Shown here piece by piece: positions 12,655 through 23,092 of a stretch of DNA of 64,000 nucleotides (positions within the stretch are counted from its first letter, which is position 1; each line of letters opens with the position of its first letter). Below the pieces are notes generated by a model, which was not told the origin of the DNA, searched no databases, and saw only the letters and a list, made by a program, of their open reading frames with translations. Source of the stretch: Botryosphaeria dothidea. Lineage: Eukaryota > Ascomycota > Dothideomycetes > Botryosphaeriales > Botryosphaeriaceae. The position numbers and the translations under genes are program-made. Where the stretch lies: positions 310,001 to 374,000 of the forward strand of contig WWBZ02000014.1 of assembly GCA_011503125.2 (NCBI GenBank), read 5' to 3'.

Positions 12655-12989
12655 TTCAACGACATTGCAACGCATTGAACGTTGATTGAAGCTTGGCAAT
12701 TCAACGCAACGTCAACGAGGCTTACTAGAAGCTCAATTAACGTTAACGTAATGCCTCGTTAATTGTTAATTATTGAGCACGTTGAGCTAGCCCGCGAGGT
12801 AACCCCCAGCCAGCCATAGCCTACCTAGTCTCTGGCTATCACCACCTCTCCAGCTTGGTGTTGAGTTTACCAAGCCGGAGTAACGTTTTTACAGATGATC
12901 CGATTAGCTAATCAATTTTGAATGCGCATAGAGCCGTAGTCCTACTCTAACAACCCTCATCGCTATCGCCGCCGCCTTACTGCCTATTA

Positions 12990-15205
12990 TAGATATAGAT
13001 AACGCTTCTTTAGTTGTTTCTACCATCTCTTCTATTCTAGCGGGCCTTTTAACTACCAGACTACTTATAAATACAGCGATAGAAGGCCGTGGCCTAGAGC
13101 GCGAGGGCTGGGAGAGCTTCCCCTGGCACTACTTTGCAGGCTATACTATCAACGAGAACTCTAAGCGCATTGGCTAGACCTGGAACTATGGCTTCGATAT
13201 CCGTAGTGCTTTAGGCACTAGCCACTGGGTTTATAAGCCTTGTATAAGGATGCGGCGTCGCCTAATAAGCCTCGCCGCTACAGGCATAGCTAACCAAGCT
13301 TATCACCTTATTAAAGAGCACTTAATCGCGGATCCAACTGGCAAGCGCTCAGCGAAACCTACTAGGATCTTAATTGCTACCCGGCTTTAGCTAGATCCTA
13401 AGAAGTTAGAGGAATAAGCCCTACTAAACAAGCTAATTTGCAGCTTTAATCTAGCGTACTTTTAGCAGCTTCTCGTCGATTAGATCGCGCACGATAACAT
13501 TCCGTTTCGCAAAGTAGAGAGTGAGCCATTTTGCCGCCTTATCGAGTATCTAAACCCCGCCGTCTCGCAAGCTGGATGCCTGCCCACTCATAAAACTATC
13601 CGTAAATAGCTAATCGACGAATTTAATCGGCATAAGGGCATCGTCTTAGAGCTTCTTCAGGGCTCGCCTAGCCTTATACACCTCTCGCTTGACGGCTGGA
13701 CGTCACGCAATAACAAGAGCTTGCTTGGGGTTATTATCCACTTTCTTACATCCACTGGCAAGCTAAGGCAGTTTACCCTCGGGCTCCCGGAGCTTAATAG
13801 GCATAGTAGATGTAATCTAGCTAGGCAGGTTGCGCAGGTCTTAGCTAAATGGGGCCTTACTAATAAAATTGAATATTTCGTTATAGATAACGCTAGTAAT
13901 AACGACTCTTGCCTTAAAGATCTTACTAAAGAGTTCGGTTTTAACGTTAAGCGCCGCCGCCTCCGTTATACCGGATATATTATTAACCTCGTTATACGTC
14001 AGATCCTTTTTAGCGACGATGCTGATCTATTTGAGGCTAAATATAGTTATCCGCACGAACTACTCGCCGAACACGTTCTTTGGCGGAAGAAGGGGCCGCT
14101 TGGTAAACTCCATAATATCGTACACTGGATCTATCGCTCCTTGAAGCTTCGTAAGAAGCTTCGCAAGCTTTAGGTAGATAATCTAGATAATACAAGCATT
14201 TATAAGGTTATCCTAGACAATGCTACTCGCTGGAACTCCACTAACGCGATGCTCGAGCGTGCCCTTAAGCTCCAGCGATATATCGATATACTCGTGCTGG
14301 CGGAGGTCCTTGAATGGGAGTCGTATACGCGAAAGCTCACCTAGCAAGGCCGGCGGCCGCGCCGTAAGAAGCCGGCGATTATCGACGACTACCTAACGAC
14401 TAAGGATTAGACGACGCTTAGTAAGTATTACTCTATTCTTTAGCCCTTTAAGGATGTTACTATGCGACTGCAGGGCAACCCAATAGATAGCGAGTTTAGC
14501 GCGCTTTGGGAGATGCTACCTACAATAGAGTTCCTTCTTAACCATCTAGAGGAGGTTAAAGATCGCGATGACGTCTATTCAGAGGAGCATTTTAAGGTGA
14601 ACGTCTCATTGGGCTGGGCTAAGCTTAATGAGTACTATACCTTGCTTGACGAGACACTAGCCTATACTGCAGCGATTATGCTACACCCGGGGTTCCGCTG
14701 GGCCTGGATTGAGAGCACCTGGGCAGAGAGGCAGGACTGGATTAGTAACGCGAGAGCTAGAGTCAGGAATCTCTGGGACAGCGAGTACAAAACTCAACCC
14801 CTCTCAGCTGAAGAGGCAATAGATCCTCCGCCACCAAAGCGCCGCCGCGGCGGCGAGTCAAGCAGTAGCTTTGCCAGCTGGCTATAGTCATCCAGGACTC
14901 CTAGTAAAGCCCCTGCAGCCATAGAGGTTGATGAGTACACCGCCTGGCAGAATGACGCCTCTCCACTGGACAGTGAACACGAGAATCCGATCTAGTACTA
15001 GCTCCTACGCCAAAAGCAGTACCCACGGCTCTCGCGCATAGCCCTAGACCTTTTCTTAATCCCAGCAATGTCAACAGAGGTCGAAAGAGTGTTTAGCTTA
15101 GCTAGGCAGATAGTCACACCTGTTAGGAATCGCTTGGAAGGCAATACGATAGCAGTGGCACAGGTGCTACGGTCATGGGTGGCTTCTAGGGTTATTAAGA
15201 GGTGA
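12990..15205 (+). pseudogene. hAT transposase remnant with RIP-like stops
   Basis: One frame carries hAT features from end to end. A BED-finger-like N-terminus (HYFAGYTINENS, YGFDIRSALG) has a Tyr where a zinc cysteine is expected in WVYKPC. The catalytic core has LSLDGWTSRNNKS and FVIDNASNND. The C-terminal dimerisation domain has AMSTEVERVFSLARQ near 15065-15110. The frame is broken by more than ten stops, nearly all TAG plus a few TAA, at places where Gln or Trp codons are expected. That is the result of C-to-T change at CpA on either strand, as in repeat-induced point mutation. The longest open pieces are 13721-14173 and 14462-14887. A lysine/arginine-rich patch (PPPPKRRRGG) near 14835 may have been a nuclear signal. 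Confidence 0.85.
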
Positions 15206-15508
15206 ACAACAGCCATAGGGACAACAGGGAAGATAGGGACAGAATATAAGGAGGCCCTAAAGGCGCCACAAGCACCAGCAGAAGCGTTTTTAATATGCTA
15301 GCTAGCTATTACAGGGAAAATTGTATGTAACTTACAGGCCTCTGGTCTCAACACCATGCCAAGCATCGTTATTCTTAGTCAGCATTGCGACGTACTCAAT
15401 CAACGTCAATTGACCTATTCGTTGACCAACGTCAATCAACGTCAACTGCCCTTAGGCTACGGCTTGGCAACGCAACGTCAACGAGTCCTCTCGTTGATTG
15501 ACGTTGCG

Positions 15509-15523
15509 TTGTTCCCCACCCTG
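15509..15523 (-). repeat. hAT right terminal inverted repeat
   Basis: TTGTTCCCCACCCTG, inverse of 12640-12654, followed at once by the second copy of CTGCCACC (15524-15531). Confidence 0.92.
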
Positions 15524-15755
15524 CTGCCACCATTCTAGTCATCTGTCCTTCTCCTCTTCCGATTCCCGACTCCGTAGACTGTTTGTTCGGGCGAAGACGT
15601 CGGCAACTCTCTTTCCATGGTTTCATCTCTCGCCATCCCAATTCCTTCGGAATACGCAACCGACTGCAGCGCCTCTTCCCTCCGCCGCTCATATTCATTC
15701 CTGTAGGCCTCGTCTCTACTTTCCACTGGCTGGTTGATATCAAGACCTTCAGTCC

Positions 15756-16189
15756 TGTAACGAGCGGGCCTCTACCTCTAAGGATCCAAACACCAAAGAG
15801 GGTGGAAACCTGTCGAAGGGTTTTCCTTGAGTGGGTACAAGAAGAGGTACGTGAGGAACGAGTAGACGACGGAAGACTAAGCACTGCGTGCGAAGGCCTT
15901 GTTACCAATAGAGTCCAAATTCTATTGCGAAGTTGACCACGGAGGGTCAAATACTAGCTAGGGAGTGAAGCTATATATACTGTAGGAGAGTGTGTACAAT
16001 CTGGTGGTGCCGTCTCTTGAGGGCATCGCTGAGCGTGCCGTTACTTGAGGGCACAGGTGGGTCGCACGTGACAACTCACGTGGTAGAGTCCGTGATCTCG
16101 TGACCTCGGTTCTGTAAGACTTCCGACTTCTCGCTGTTTCGTCGGAGTTGATCCGTAATTCCCTGACCTGAGAAGGCTGTGCCGTAACA
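15756..16189 (-). mobile_element. Solo LTR B, inserted near the 3' end of the NLR-like gene
   Basis: This 434-bp element belongs to the same family as solo LTR A but lies in the opposite orientation. It starts TGTAACGAGCG and ends GCCGTAACA on the plus strand. It is flanked by a perfect 5-bp duplication AGTCC (15751-15755 and 16190-16194). About 190 bp at its left end match the right end of LTR A closely when inverted; the rest is more diverged and shorter. Removing it with one duplication (439 nt) joins the ankyrin frame to the charged C-terminal tail (15535-15726) in frame. Confidence 0.88.
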
Positions 16190-18440
16190 AGTCCCTGACC
16201 AATACTTCTGCACCACTCGCTTGTGCACTGCTCTCCCCTCCCAGTCACCTCGCAACTGCATCCACATACTCCTTGTGAGGAATTCTGGCTTGTGGTACTT
16301 CAGAAATATTTCCAAAGACGTGTGCCGATCCTTCTTCTGCATAGCAACGAAAAGTGCGCTGTCTCCAAACTCGTGCTCGAGGTTGATATCAAGACCCAGA
16401 TGCTCAATGAGACGGACGAAAAGTCGAGGAAAGCCTTGCGCAATGAATTCATGGAGCCGTATGCTCGACATATTCAGAACCCCTTGAACCATCGGCAGGA
16501 CTCTGGATGCTGGAGGGAGTTTCCATAACGTGCGTTTGTCAGATGCGAGTCTCAAGCTGTTGATTATGGCACTCAGTACTGGTAAAACCTTAGCACCTCG
16601 TTTAATAAGCAACTCGCACACTTCCCTATTAGCGGCCCGACTCGCTGCGTAAAGCGGCGCCAACATATATCCTATGTCGTCGTCAGCGTTGGGGGTCTGC
16701 TCCATGCTCAAGGAGCAGTCGGCAGGTTTCTGTATAGCCGTATTCTGCGGCCCAATGAAGTGGACTAAGACATCTGCGCACTTTGACTCCATTAGGATCC
16801 GCTCCAAGGTCGAGCAGTTTTGACAGTGCTACATTGAGACCACATCTAGCAGCAACATGCGTGACAAAAAAGTGATCGAAGCCGTTAATCTTGATGGGGC
16901 CTTTAGACAAGAAGAGGAGGCTGCAAGCAAAGCTTTCTTCTCTGGCAATGAGAGCTAATAGTAAGGGCGTATATCCTCGCTGGTCCTCAGGATGCAGGTC
17001 GATGTTGTTGACATGCCTCAGCATGAGATCCATGATTTCGATTTTTCCTATCAGAGCAGCCAGATGAAGTAGCGTTGAGCCACTCTGAGGCCATTCGAAT
17101 TGGAGTCTCCCTGGGTCAGCATACACATCCTTAGCAGCAACTGCCTCGTAAGTTGGTCCCAGGAGGTTGTATCTATGCCTTAAATCTTCAATCGGGGCGA
17201 GAAGTGCGGCCCAGTGTTCAATTTTTGAGGATTCGGACGGCCAATTGAACATCTCAAGGAATTCCCTTGGATCAACGATGTCTTGGCCGGCTTTGCGAAG
17301 ATGGTACAAAAGAGAAACCAGAGAATAGTCCAGAAGGGGCTCAGTATAGTTCCTGCCGTAATGGTTTAATTGCTTCACAGGGGTGACATGCATGATTTCC
17401 TTCATTTTAAGATATCTCATGCAGTATTTGAAAATCTGGTAATGACCACCTGTGAAAGCGTTTCCGGGGGCCGGTTTATGAAGTTCTTGGAGACCACCTT
17501 CGAGCAGAAAATCAATGACCGTCTGATGAATAGGCTGAAAGAAATATTGGCCTTGGTGCAGTTGAAACTCTGCCAGACCACTAGATAGGTCTTTGATAAC
17601 CTCATTCACTTCAGACTCGTCTCGCGTAAAGCCCTTCCCTTCCACGTATTGCTTTACAGATGTAATTGTCGTTTCAGTATCGATTGCGAAAGCGTGTTGA
17701 ATCTCTTGGCGAGTCAATGGACGCGCCGAAAGACATAACCATTGGAAAAGCTTCAAAGTTTGTCGGCGGTCCTCCAGGGGTATCGTCTGGATCTAACCTA
17801 AATAGCAGGCTGCTATAGAGCTGTCTCAGGTCACCTGGAAGCTGTTCGATCATCTCTAGGATGACCTGCGAGTTCTTCCTTCTGATTTTAAGCTTGACCG
17901 CTATGTTGACGACAAGAGTTGCCCATTGGAACACTCCGTGAGCGCCTTTGATGATCCGTTGCCCAATGGAACCCCCATCCTCTTTCACTTTTTTCAAGCT
18001 TTCTCTCACTACTTTTCTTATATCCACGTAGTTACCCTCTTCCATATTGATCGTGTTTCTGGTGTCGTAAGAGATGATAGGGTAGTGTCTGCAGGTGAAG
18101 CAAATCTTCAAGACTCCACCGAATTTTTTTGGCAGATTTATTGATCTTCTCAAGCCACCCCACCAATTCGATTGCAGTATCCACTCCGGATTCGTCAAGT
18201 GCATCTACGAGGATACAGATCTGGCGTTTTGTCGATTCTTTCGGTATCATTTCGGAGAACAAGCGGCGTAGTTCATCCTCGGCCCAAGTCCAGGAATCTC
18301 CTACAGCCATCACGCCCTTCTGATACATAATAGACAGCTGAGAAAGATACTCCGGACATTGTGGCAATATTTGTCTGAGCAATGCGCGATGAAACGCAAG
18401 CAATGTTGTGAGGAAATTGTCACCTCTGCCGTTGAAGAAG

Positions 18441-18918
18441 TGTTACGGCGCAGCCTCTACAGGTTGAGGAAGTTGAGGATCAGCCCCGCAGGGAACAACA
18501 GAAGTCGGAGTCATAAGGATCCGAGGTCACGTGACCCTCGCGATCAGTTGGACCTACCCGCTCAGTTGCCAAGGCCAACTGAGCAGACAGAGCCAACTAA
18601 GCAAGTACGCTTAGTTAGCAACCCTCGATCAGTTGCCAAGGCCAACTAATCGCGCTCTATTAACTGAGCACATAGATTATAGATAATCTCCTACGTATAT
18701 ATAAACCACACTTCTTAGATAGCTTTGACCTTCGTGGTCAACTTTATAATAGAATTTGGACTCTATTAGTAACAAGGCCTTCGCACGCAGTGCTTAGTCT
18801 TCAGTCGTCTACTCGTTTCTCACGTACCTCTTCTTGTACCCACTCAAGGAAAACCCTTAGACAGGTTTCCACCCTCCTTGGTGTTTGGATCCTTAGAGGT
18901 AGAGGCCCGCTCGTTACA
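18441..18918 (+). mobile_element. Solo LTR A, inserted in the NACHT coding region
   Basis: This 478-bp element starts TGTTACGG and ends CGTTACA, the TG...CA ends of a retrotransposon LTR. It is flanked by the 5-bp duplication AGAAG (18436-18440 and 18919-18923). No internal retrotransposon sequence is present, so it is a solo LTR left by recombination between two LTRs. It holds a direct repeat of CAGTTGCCAAGGCCAACT (18563-18580 and 18630-18647) and a TATA-like box at 18696-18705. Removing the LTR and one duplication (483 nt, a multiple of three) joins the NACHT sequence into the canonical ASFFFNGRG. Confidence 0.9.
18696..18705 (+). promoter_or_regulatory. Putative LTR TATA box
   Basis: TATATATAAA about 255 bp into solo LTR A, the expected place for the U3 promoter of a retrotransposon. 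It is read from sequence only. If active it would drive transcription on the plus strand, antisense to the NLR-like gene. Confidence 0.4.
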
Positions 18919-20697
18919 AGAAGAAGGATGCCAGAATATCTCCGTCTGATTTTTGACGCTCCAAAGACTGGAGGATGTATTTCATGATCGTTGACTTGCC
19001 TGAACCAGGCTTTCCACGAATCCATAGGAGGCCTTGAGGATCTTCGAGCCACTTATTAAAAACCTCATTGGAGAAAATCCAATTGCAGGTTCCCTGCACA
19101 CCTTTGACGCCATCACGATGCCAGTATTGATTCGGGAAGGCCAAAGAATCTAAACATTCTGATTCATCGTCAACTGAGAGACCAAACGCAGCTCTGACGT
19201 GAAATAACACTCCCTTTGATCATCTTCGGAAAGTACGGGCGTGCTGTCTGGTATGACTCAGCTGGGATTCAAAAGTGTGGCCGAAGACTTACGTCGGAGT
19301 TGAAAGCACGTATCGCTCGTCAGTCGTCTTATGTAATCGAGAGTTGCTCGATAGTACCCATCATCCCTACCATCGAATTTGACAATATCCGAATGGTTAC
19401 GATCGATCGGATGATAGTGGCTGTGGCCACTTGTAGCAGAGGCAAAGTTCACCAGCAGGGTTTCCGGGCCCTCCGTTTTCCACTTCCCCTCTACCTACAC
19501 TCCGCGTCAAACGAGGCTTCCGCAATTGGATCTCCATGCTTACCTTGCATGCGGTACGAGACAGTTGAGTCTCGTAAAATGCAATTACCTCCGGCTTATT
19601 AAATCCAAATACTGACGGAAATCCGGCCATGTGGTGTCGTAGTAGTGCCGAATTATTCCCCAAAGTCTCGAGGAGGGCTCGGTTGGGCTTGTCACCAACC
19701 ATCGAGACCAAGGATCCAATCGACATGCCGAGATTAGGAACCCCAAAGAACAGGAAGCCATTCGTTTGATCCGAAATGTCTTTATCAAGGTCCTTTCTCA
19801 TTGACAGGAATGCCTACATACAGCGTGAGAATATGACGACAAGAAAGCTAGGAACCTAGCTTACCTGCTTGATCACAAGTCCACCGAGGCTATGCCCGAT
19901 AATGAGAAGAGGTCGTACGATCTTGTTTCCTTGTGTATGTAAGTAAGTTTGGTATGTTGCAATGATGCTCCTAGGACATGCCTTCCGAGAGGCCACCGGA
20001 TTCCTTAGAGCGGTTCGAAACCCCAGGCCAAGATCGGTCAAGTTCTGAACGGAGGAACTCCTGTGTAGATGTGTATCGTAGGCATAAATGAAGACTCTGG
20101 CACTCAGAAGGTCTTTGGATAAACCGTCTCGGAGCCACATGAAAGATCCCCCGCGCTGCTTGAAAGAGCCAAATGCGTGACCGTTCACGCCTGATACGGC
20201 AACAATCCTACATTCTGTATAAGCCGGCGTTTGGTAAATATAGACATGCTGTATTGCCCTTACTCGGCCATGCAATCCTTCTCATCAACTTCATGGAGAG
20301 GTGTCAATTCCAAGAAATGCGTGTCCAGACGAAAATCAATGGCCTTGTCGCCAAAGGTTGACTGGGAATTTCACTCATATCCACTGCTGTGGGAGATTGA
20401 AGGTTCTGGTAAGGCCTTCTCTGCTTGTGGAAGCTTCAAAGTTGCAATTTTCTGATCAGGCAAATATGGGCTGCCAGTCAGCGAATCGACCTCGACTGAA
20501 AAATCATCACCTTGTTGAAGTGCGCTCCGCAGGATCCGCGGAATATCCGTTCGCTCATACCGATCTGGGATTCCTCTCAGTCTGTACACTGTATCTGGAC
20601 GGCCGAAGCTGTAGGTCGAGCGGCCCTGGTGTCTGTGTTGCTCAGCCTGATCGTGGTGCTCCGGTGTTGATTCGGCCTCCGCGGTGGGTCTAGACAT

Positions 20698-22126
20698 TGT
20701 GGTCCATTTGGCTCATACTCCTACGGTATGAGTAGCATCTTGCGGTGAGGTGAGACGTCTGAAGATGTAGCTGGCTCAGCTGAAGATGTGAGGCAAGAGG
20801 GTTGCGGTCGGAAGAAGGACGTAGGAGTCGGTGTTACCTTGGGATCGCCAAGTCGACCAATGACGTGTTATTCGTTTGATGAACACCCCTGCTCAACGAT
20901 GGTCGTAATTTGCAGCATTTGCACATACTCATCATCCTTTTGAGAGCAGAAGTGATTCTTTTATTGGCTGCGATCTCCGACCAACGGAATTGGAAGAAGT
21001 TGCGTTGCATCACCGAGTATAGATGCAGATAAGTACCCTTGTCAATATGATGGATATGTGGAGAATCTGCAAGAGATACTTGGATAATGTCATCGAAAGC
21101 CGAAGTCCTTATTGAGCAAGACTACGCAATAAAGGCAGTAGTATCGATGCATTAATGGAATTTACTTACGATACTCCAACGAACAATAGAAGGGAGCCGT
21201 TTATAGGATGTTTGTTTCAGTCCAGAATCTCTGAAATATAAAATCATTCGGTGTAGAGATAGAATCACGGGGAAGCAGGGACTATCAGTGGTGCATGTGC
21301 CGGTGCGACAACTGTACTTGCGTTAACGCGCCTTCTTCCCGCCTTCTTCCCGCCGTGACACGCCTCGTGCGCGTCATAGCCCTTGCATTATAGGAATCGA
21401 GGAATAATAACAGGCATACAACCCCGCGAGAATAATGACTCTCTTCATCTGTAGCGGAAGAGCAGGTTGCGTGACCTGTGAGGATGCAAACGCAACAAAG
21501 TAGCAGTTGTATCTGTGCCTTGGTTGGCGCGCGAAAGGGCAGACAATGTGGTGGAAATAAGTCGAGGCCATTCATGCCGGTAATGATGGTAGTCATCTGT
21601 GAAGATTGATGAAAAGCGGCGACGAAGCCTGCTGCTTGTCAGCGGCGTGAATGGATAGTCGTGCGAGTGCAATCCAAAGCAAGACATGAGAAAGAAGAAA
21701 GTACAGCATGCGCTCCTTGTAGAGAAGCAGGCTGAATGGCCAAGTCTTCCATCGAAGCCGAATGGAAAGGCTCTCCGATTTGTGTCAAGTACCCGCGGAG
21801 ACGGATGAGGTAACGGGTGAAGGATCTGTCAGGATCTCTTCTGTTTGAAGTTTTAAAGCCATTTGAACGCATACCAAGGCCTACAAATCAGGGACATCCA
21901 GCTGCTTCTTTGAGTACGAGGAAATCTTGGTACAGAGCCGTAGACCCCAAGCGGATATCCAAGTCTTGCGATTGCGTCTTTTAAATGGCAATTGATACAG
22001 TCCAAACCTCTTACTTCATATTTTCTTTTTGCAGATTTTATCCACTCCAACATCAACGCCTTCCCAAAGGCGCCTCACATGCGCATATACTGCCCAGCTT
22101 TCCATACCACCTCACCTCACCGCCCC
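20698..22126. other. Intergenic between the NLR-like gene and the reductase
   Basis: About 1.4 kb upstream of the NLR-like gene, which should contain its promoter, and downstream of the aldo-keto reductase. Frames up to 103 codons on the minus strand have no recognisable motif. A short direct repeat (CGCCTTCTTCC twice) lies near 21329-21352. Confidence 0.5.
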
Positions 22127-23092
22127 TCATTTAATACTCTTAATCGCAAACGAATGGAAGTTATCCAGCGGCGCATCCGCTTCCACCAACTTCCACAACT
22201 CCTGGATCTCCTTCACCGTCTCCTCCGCCAACGGGCCCTTGCTCAACCCCTCAATCGTCTGTTGCAACTGCGCCGGCCTGCTGGCACCAATGATAATGGC
22301 ATCGCCCTTCTGCGCATCCAGCGCGGAATGATACACCGCCCAGCGGTACGCCAGCATCACGCTCGTCTCGCCGGCCGCCTGGGCAATCTTCTTCCACTGG
22401 CGCAGGCCCTCGATCGTGCCGGGCTTGCTGTACAGCTCGTTGTACATGTTGCCGCCGAACGTGGACGGGTCGAAGCGGCCGGTCGCCTTCTTGGCGAGCA
22501 GATCGTCCGGGTCCTTGGCGAAGAAGCCGCCGGCGAGCGGGGAGTAGGCGTAAAAGGCAAACCCGAGCTCGCGGAGGACGGGGAAAAGGTCCTTCTCGAT
22601 GGAGCGGGCGAAGGCGTTGTAGTTGCCCTGGTAGACCGTGGGCACGACGCCGCCCTTGGACTTGGCGTACGCGTGCACCTTGCGCACGTCGGCGGGCAGG
22701 AAGTTGGAGAGGCCGAAGCGGGCGAACTTGCCCTGGCGGTGCAGCTCCTGGATGGCGTCGACGGTCTCCTCGATGGGGGTGTCGTGGTCGGGGGCGTGCA
22801 GGTAGTAGATGTCGACCTTGTCGGTCTTGAGCAGCGAGAGTGACTCGGCGAGGCCGTCGGTGACGGAGGTGCGGGTGAGTGCGCCGCTGAAGAAGCCCGG
22901 CGCCTTGGTGTCGATGGTGAAGGACTTGGCCGCCGCGATCTCGCCGAGGCGCTTCTCGCTGTTGACGTAGATGCGGGCGGTGTCGATGTTCTTGATGTTG
23001 TTTTTGTTGAGGACGTCTACGAAGGCTTGGAGGTCTTCATTGGAGAGGTCGCCGATTTGGTGGCTTCCAAAGACGTAAGTTGGGTGGGCCAT
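22127..23092 (-). CDS. Aldo-keto reductase, AKR7-like
   Basis: A single exon of 321 codons beginning MAHPTYVFGSHQIGD. The catalytic tetrad of the family can be seen: Asp37 and Tyr42 in NIDTARIY, Lys63 in IDTKAPGFF and His99 in YYLHAPD. The C-terminal cofactor region includes AIIIGASRPAQLQQT, expected to bind NADPH. The layout and length match the aflatoxin-aldehyde reductase (AKR7) branch found widely in fungi, which reduces aldehydes and ketones in the cytosol. The physiological substrate is not evident. A longer frame opens upstream (to 23251), but the ATG at 23092 fits the family start. Neighbours give no hint of a biosynthetic cluster. Confidence 0.9.
   Translation of the reverse strand: MAHPTYVFGSHQIGDLSNEDLQAFVDVLNKNNIKNIDTARIYVNSEKRLGEIAAAKSFTIDTKAPGFFSGALTRTSVTDGLAESLSLLKTDKVDIYYLHAPDHDTPIEETVDAIQELHRQGKFARFGLSNFLPADVRKVHAYAKSKGGVVPTVYQGNYNAFARSIEKDLFPVLRELGFAFYAYSPLAGGFFAKDPDDLLAKKATGRFDPSTFGGNMYNELYSKPGTIEGLRQWKKIAQAAGETSVMLAYRWAVYHSALDAQKGDAIIIGASRPAQLQQTIEGLSKGPLAEETVKEIQELWKLVEADAPLDNFHSFAIKSIK

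Larger units (their letters stand above)
12640..15523 (+). mobile_element. hAT-superfamily DNA transposon, mutated copy
   Basis: The element is 2,884 bp. It starts CAGGGTGGGGAACAA and ends with the inverse TTGTTCCCCACCCTG, a perfect 15-bp terminal inverted repeat. It is flanked by the identical 8-bp duplication CTGCCACC (12632-12639 and 15524-15531), the hallmark length for hAT elements. The inner ends carry many copies of a CAACGTCAA-like subterminal motif in both orientations, likely transposase binding sites. The interior is a decayed hAT transposase. The copy inserted 3 bp beyond the stop codon of the NLR-like gene, in the opposite orientation to it. The perfect duplication suggests the insertion is not ancient, although the coding part is dead. 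Confidence 0.92.
15535..20697 (-). pseudogene. NLR-like STAND protein: SesB hydrolase - NACHT - ankyrin
   Basis: Exons 20264-20697, 19865-20207, 19544-19813, 19293-19494, then 19209 to 15535 with insertions. The N-terminal SesB-type serine hydrolase has GHSLGGLVIKQ at about 19880 and a conserved HS.IVKF end. The NACHT domain has a P-loop (GKPGSGKST, 18989-19015), Walker B (ILVDALDE, about 18191-18217) and ICFTCRHYP. Ankyrin repeats follow (GSTLLHLAALIGK, LSPLHWAAEYGY), then a charged tail ending KRRRTDD. Lesions: in-frame TGA at 20371-20373; solo LTRs at 18441-18918 and 15756-16189; +1 shifts at 18124-18130 (seven T), 17777-17780 (four G) and 16691-16695 (five G). Without these the exons sum to 3,999 nt, about 1,332 aa, in one frame. 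Proteins of this layout act in fungal nonself recognition and programmed cell death; that role is inferred from family. As it stands the gene cannot make the full protein. Confidence 0.88.

Noticed and set aside
15756..18918. Inverted repeats at 15756 and 18918 as ends of one 3.2-kb transposon carrying ankyrin/NACHT sequence
   Set aside because: Each repeat has its own TG...CA ends and its own 5-bp duplication (AGTCC, AGAAG), and the host frame joins across each separately, so they are two solo LTRs.
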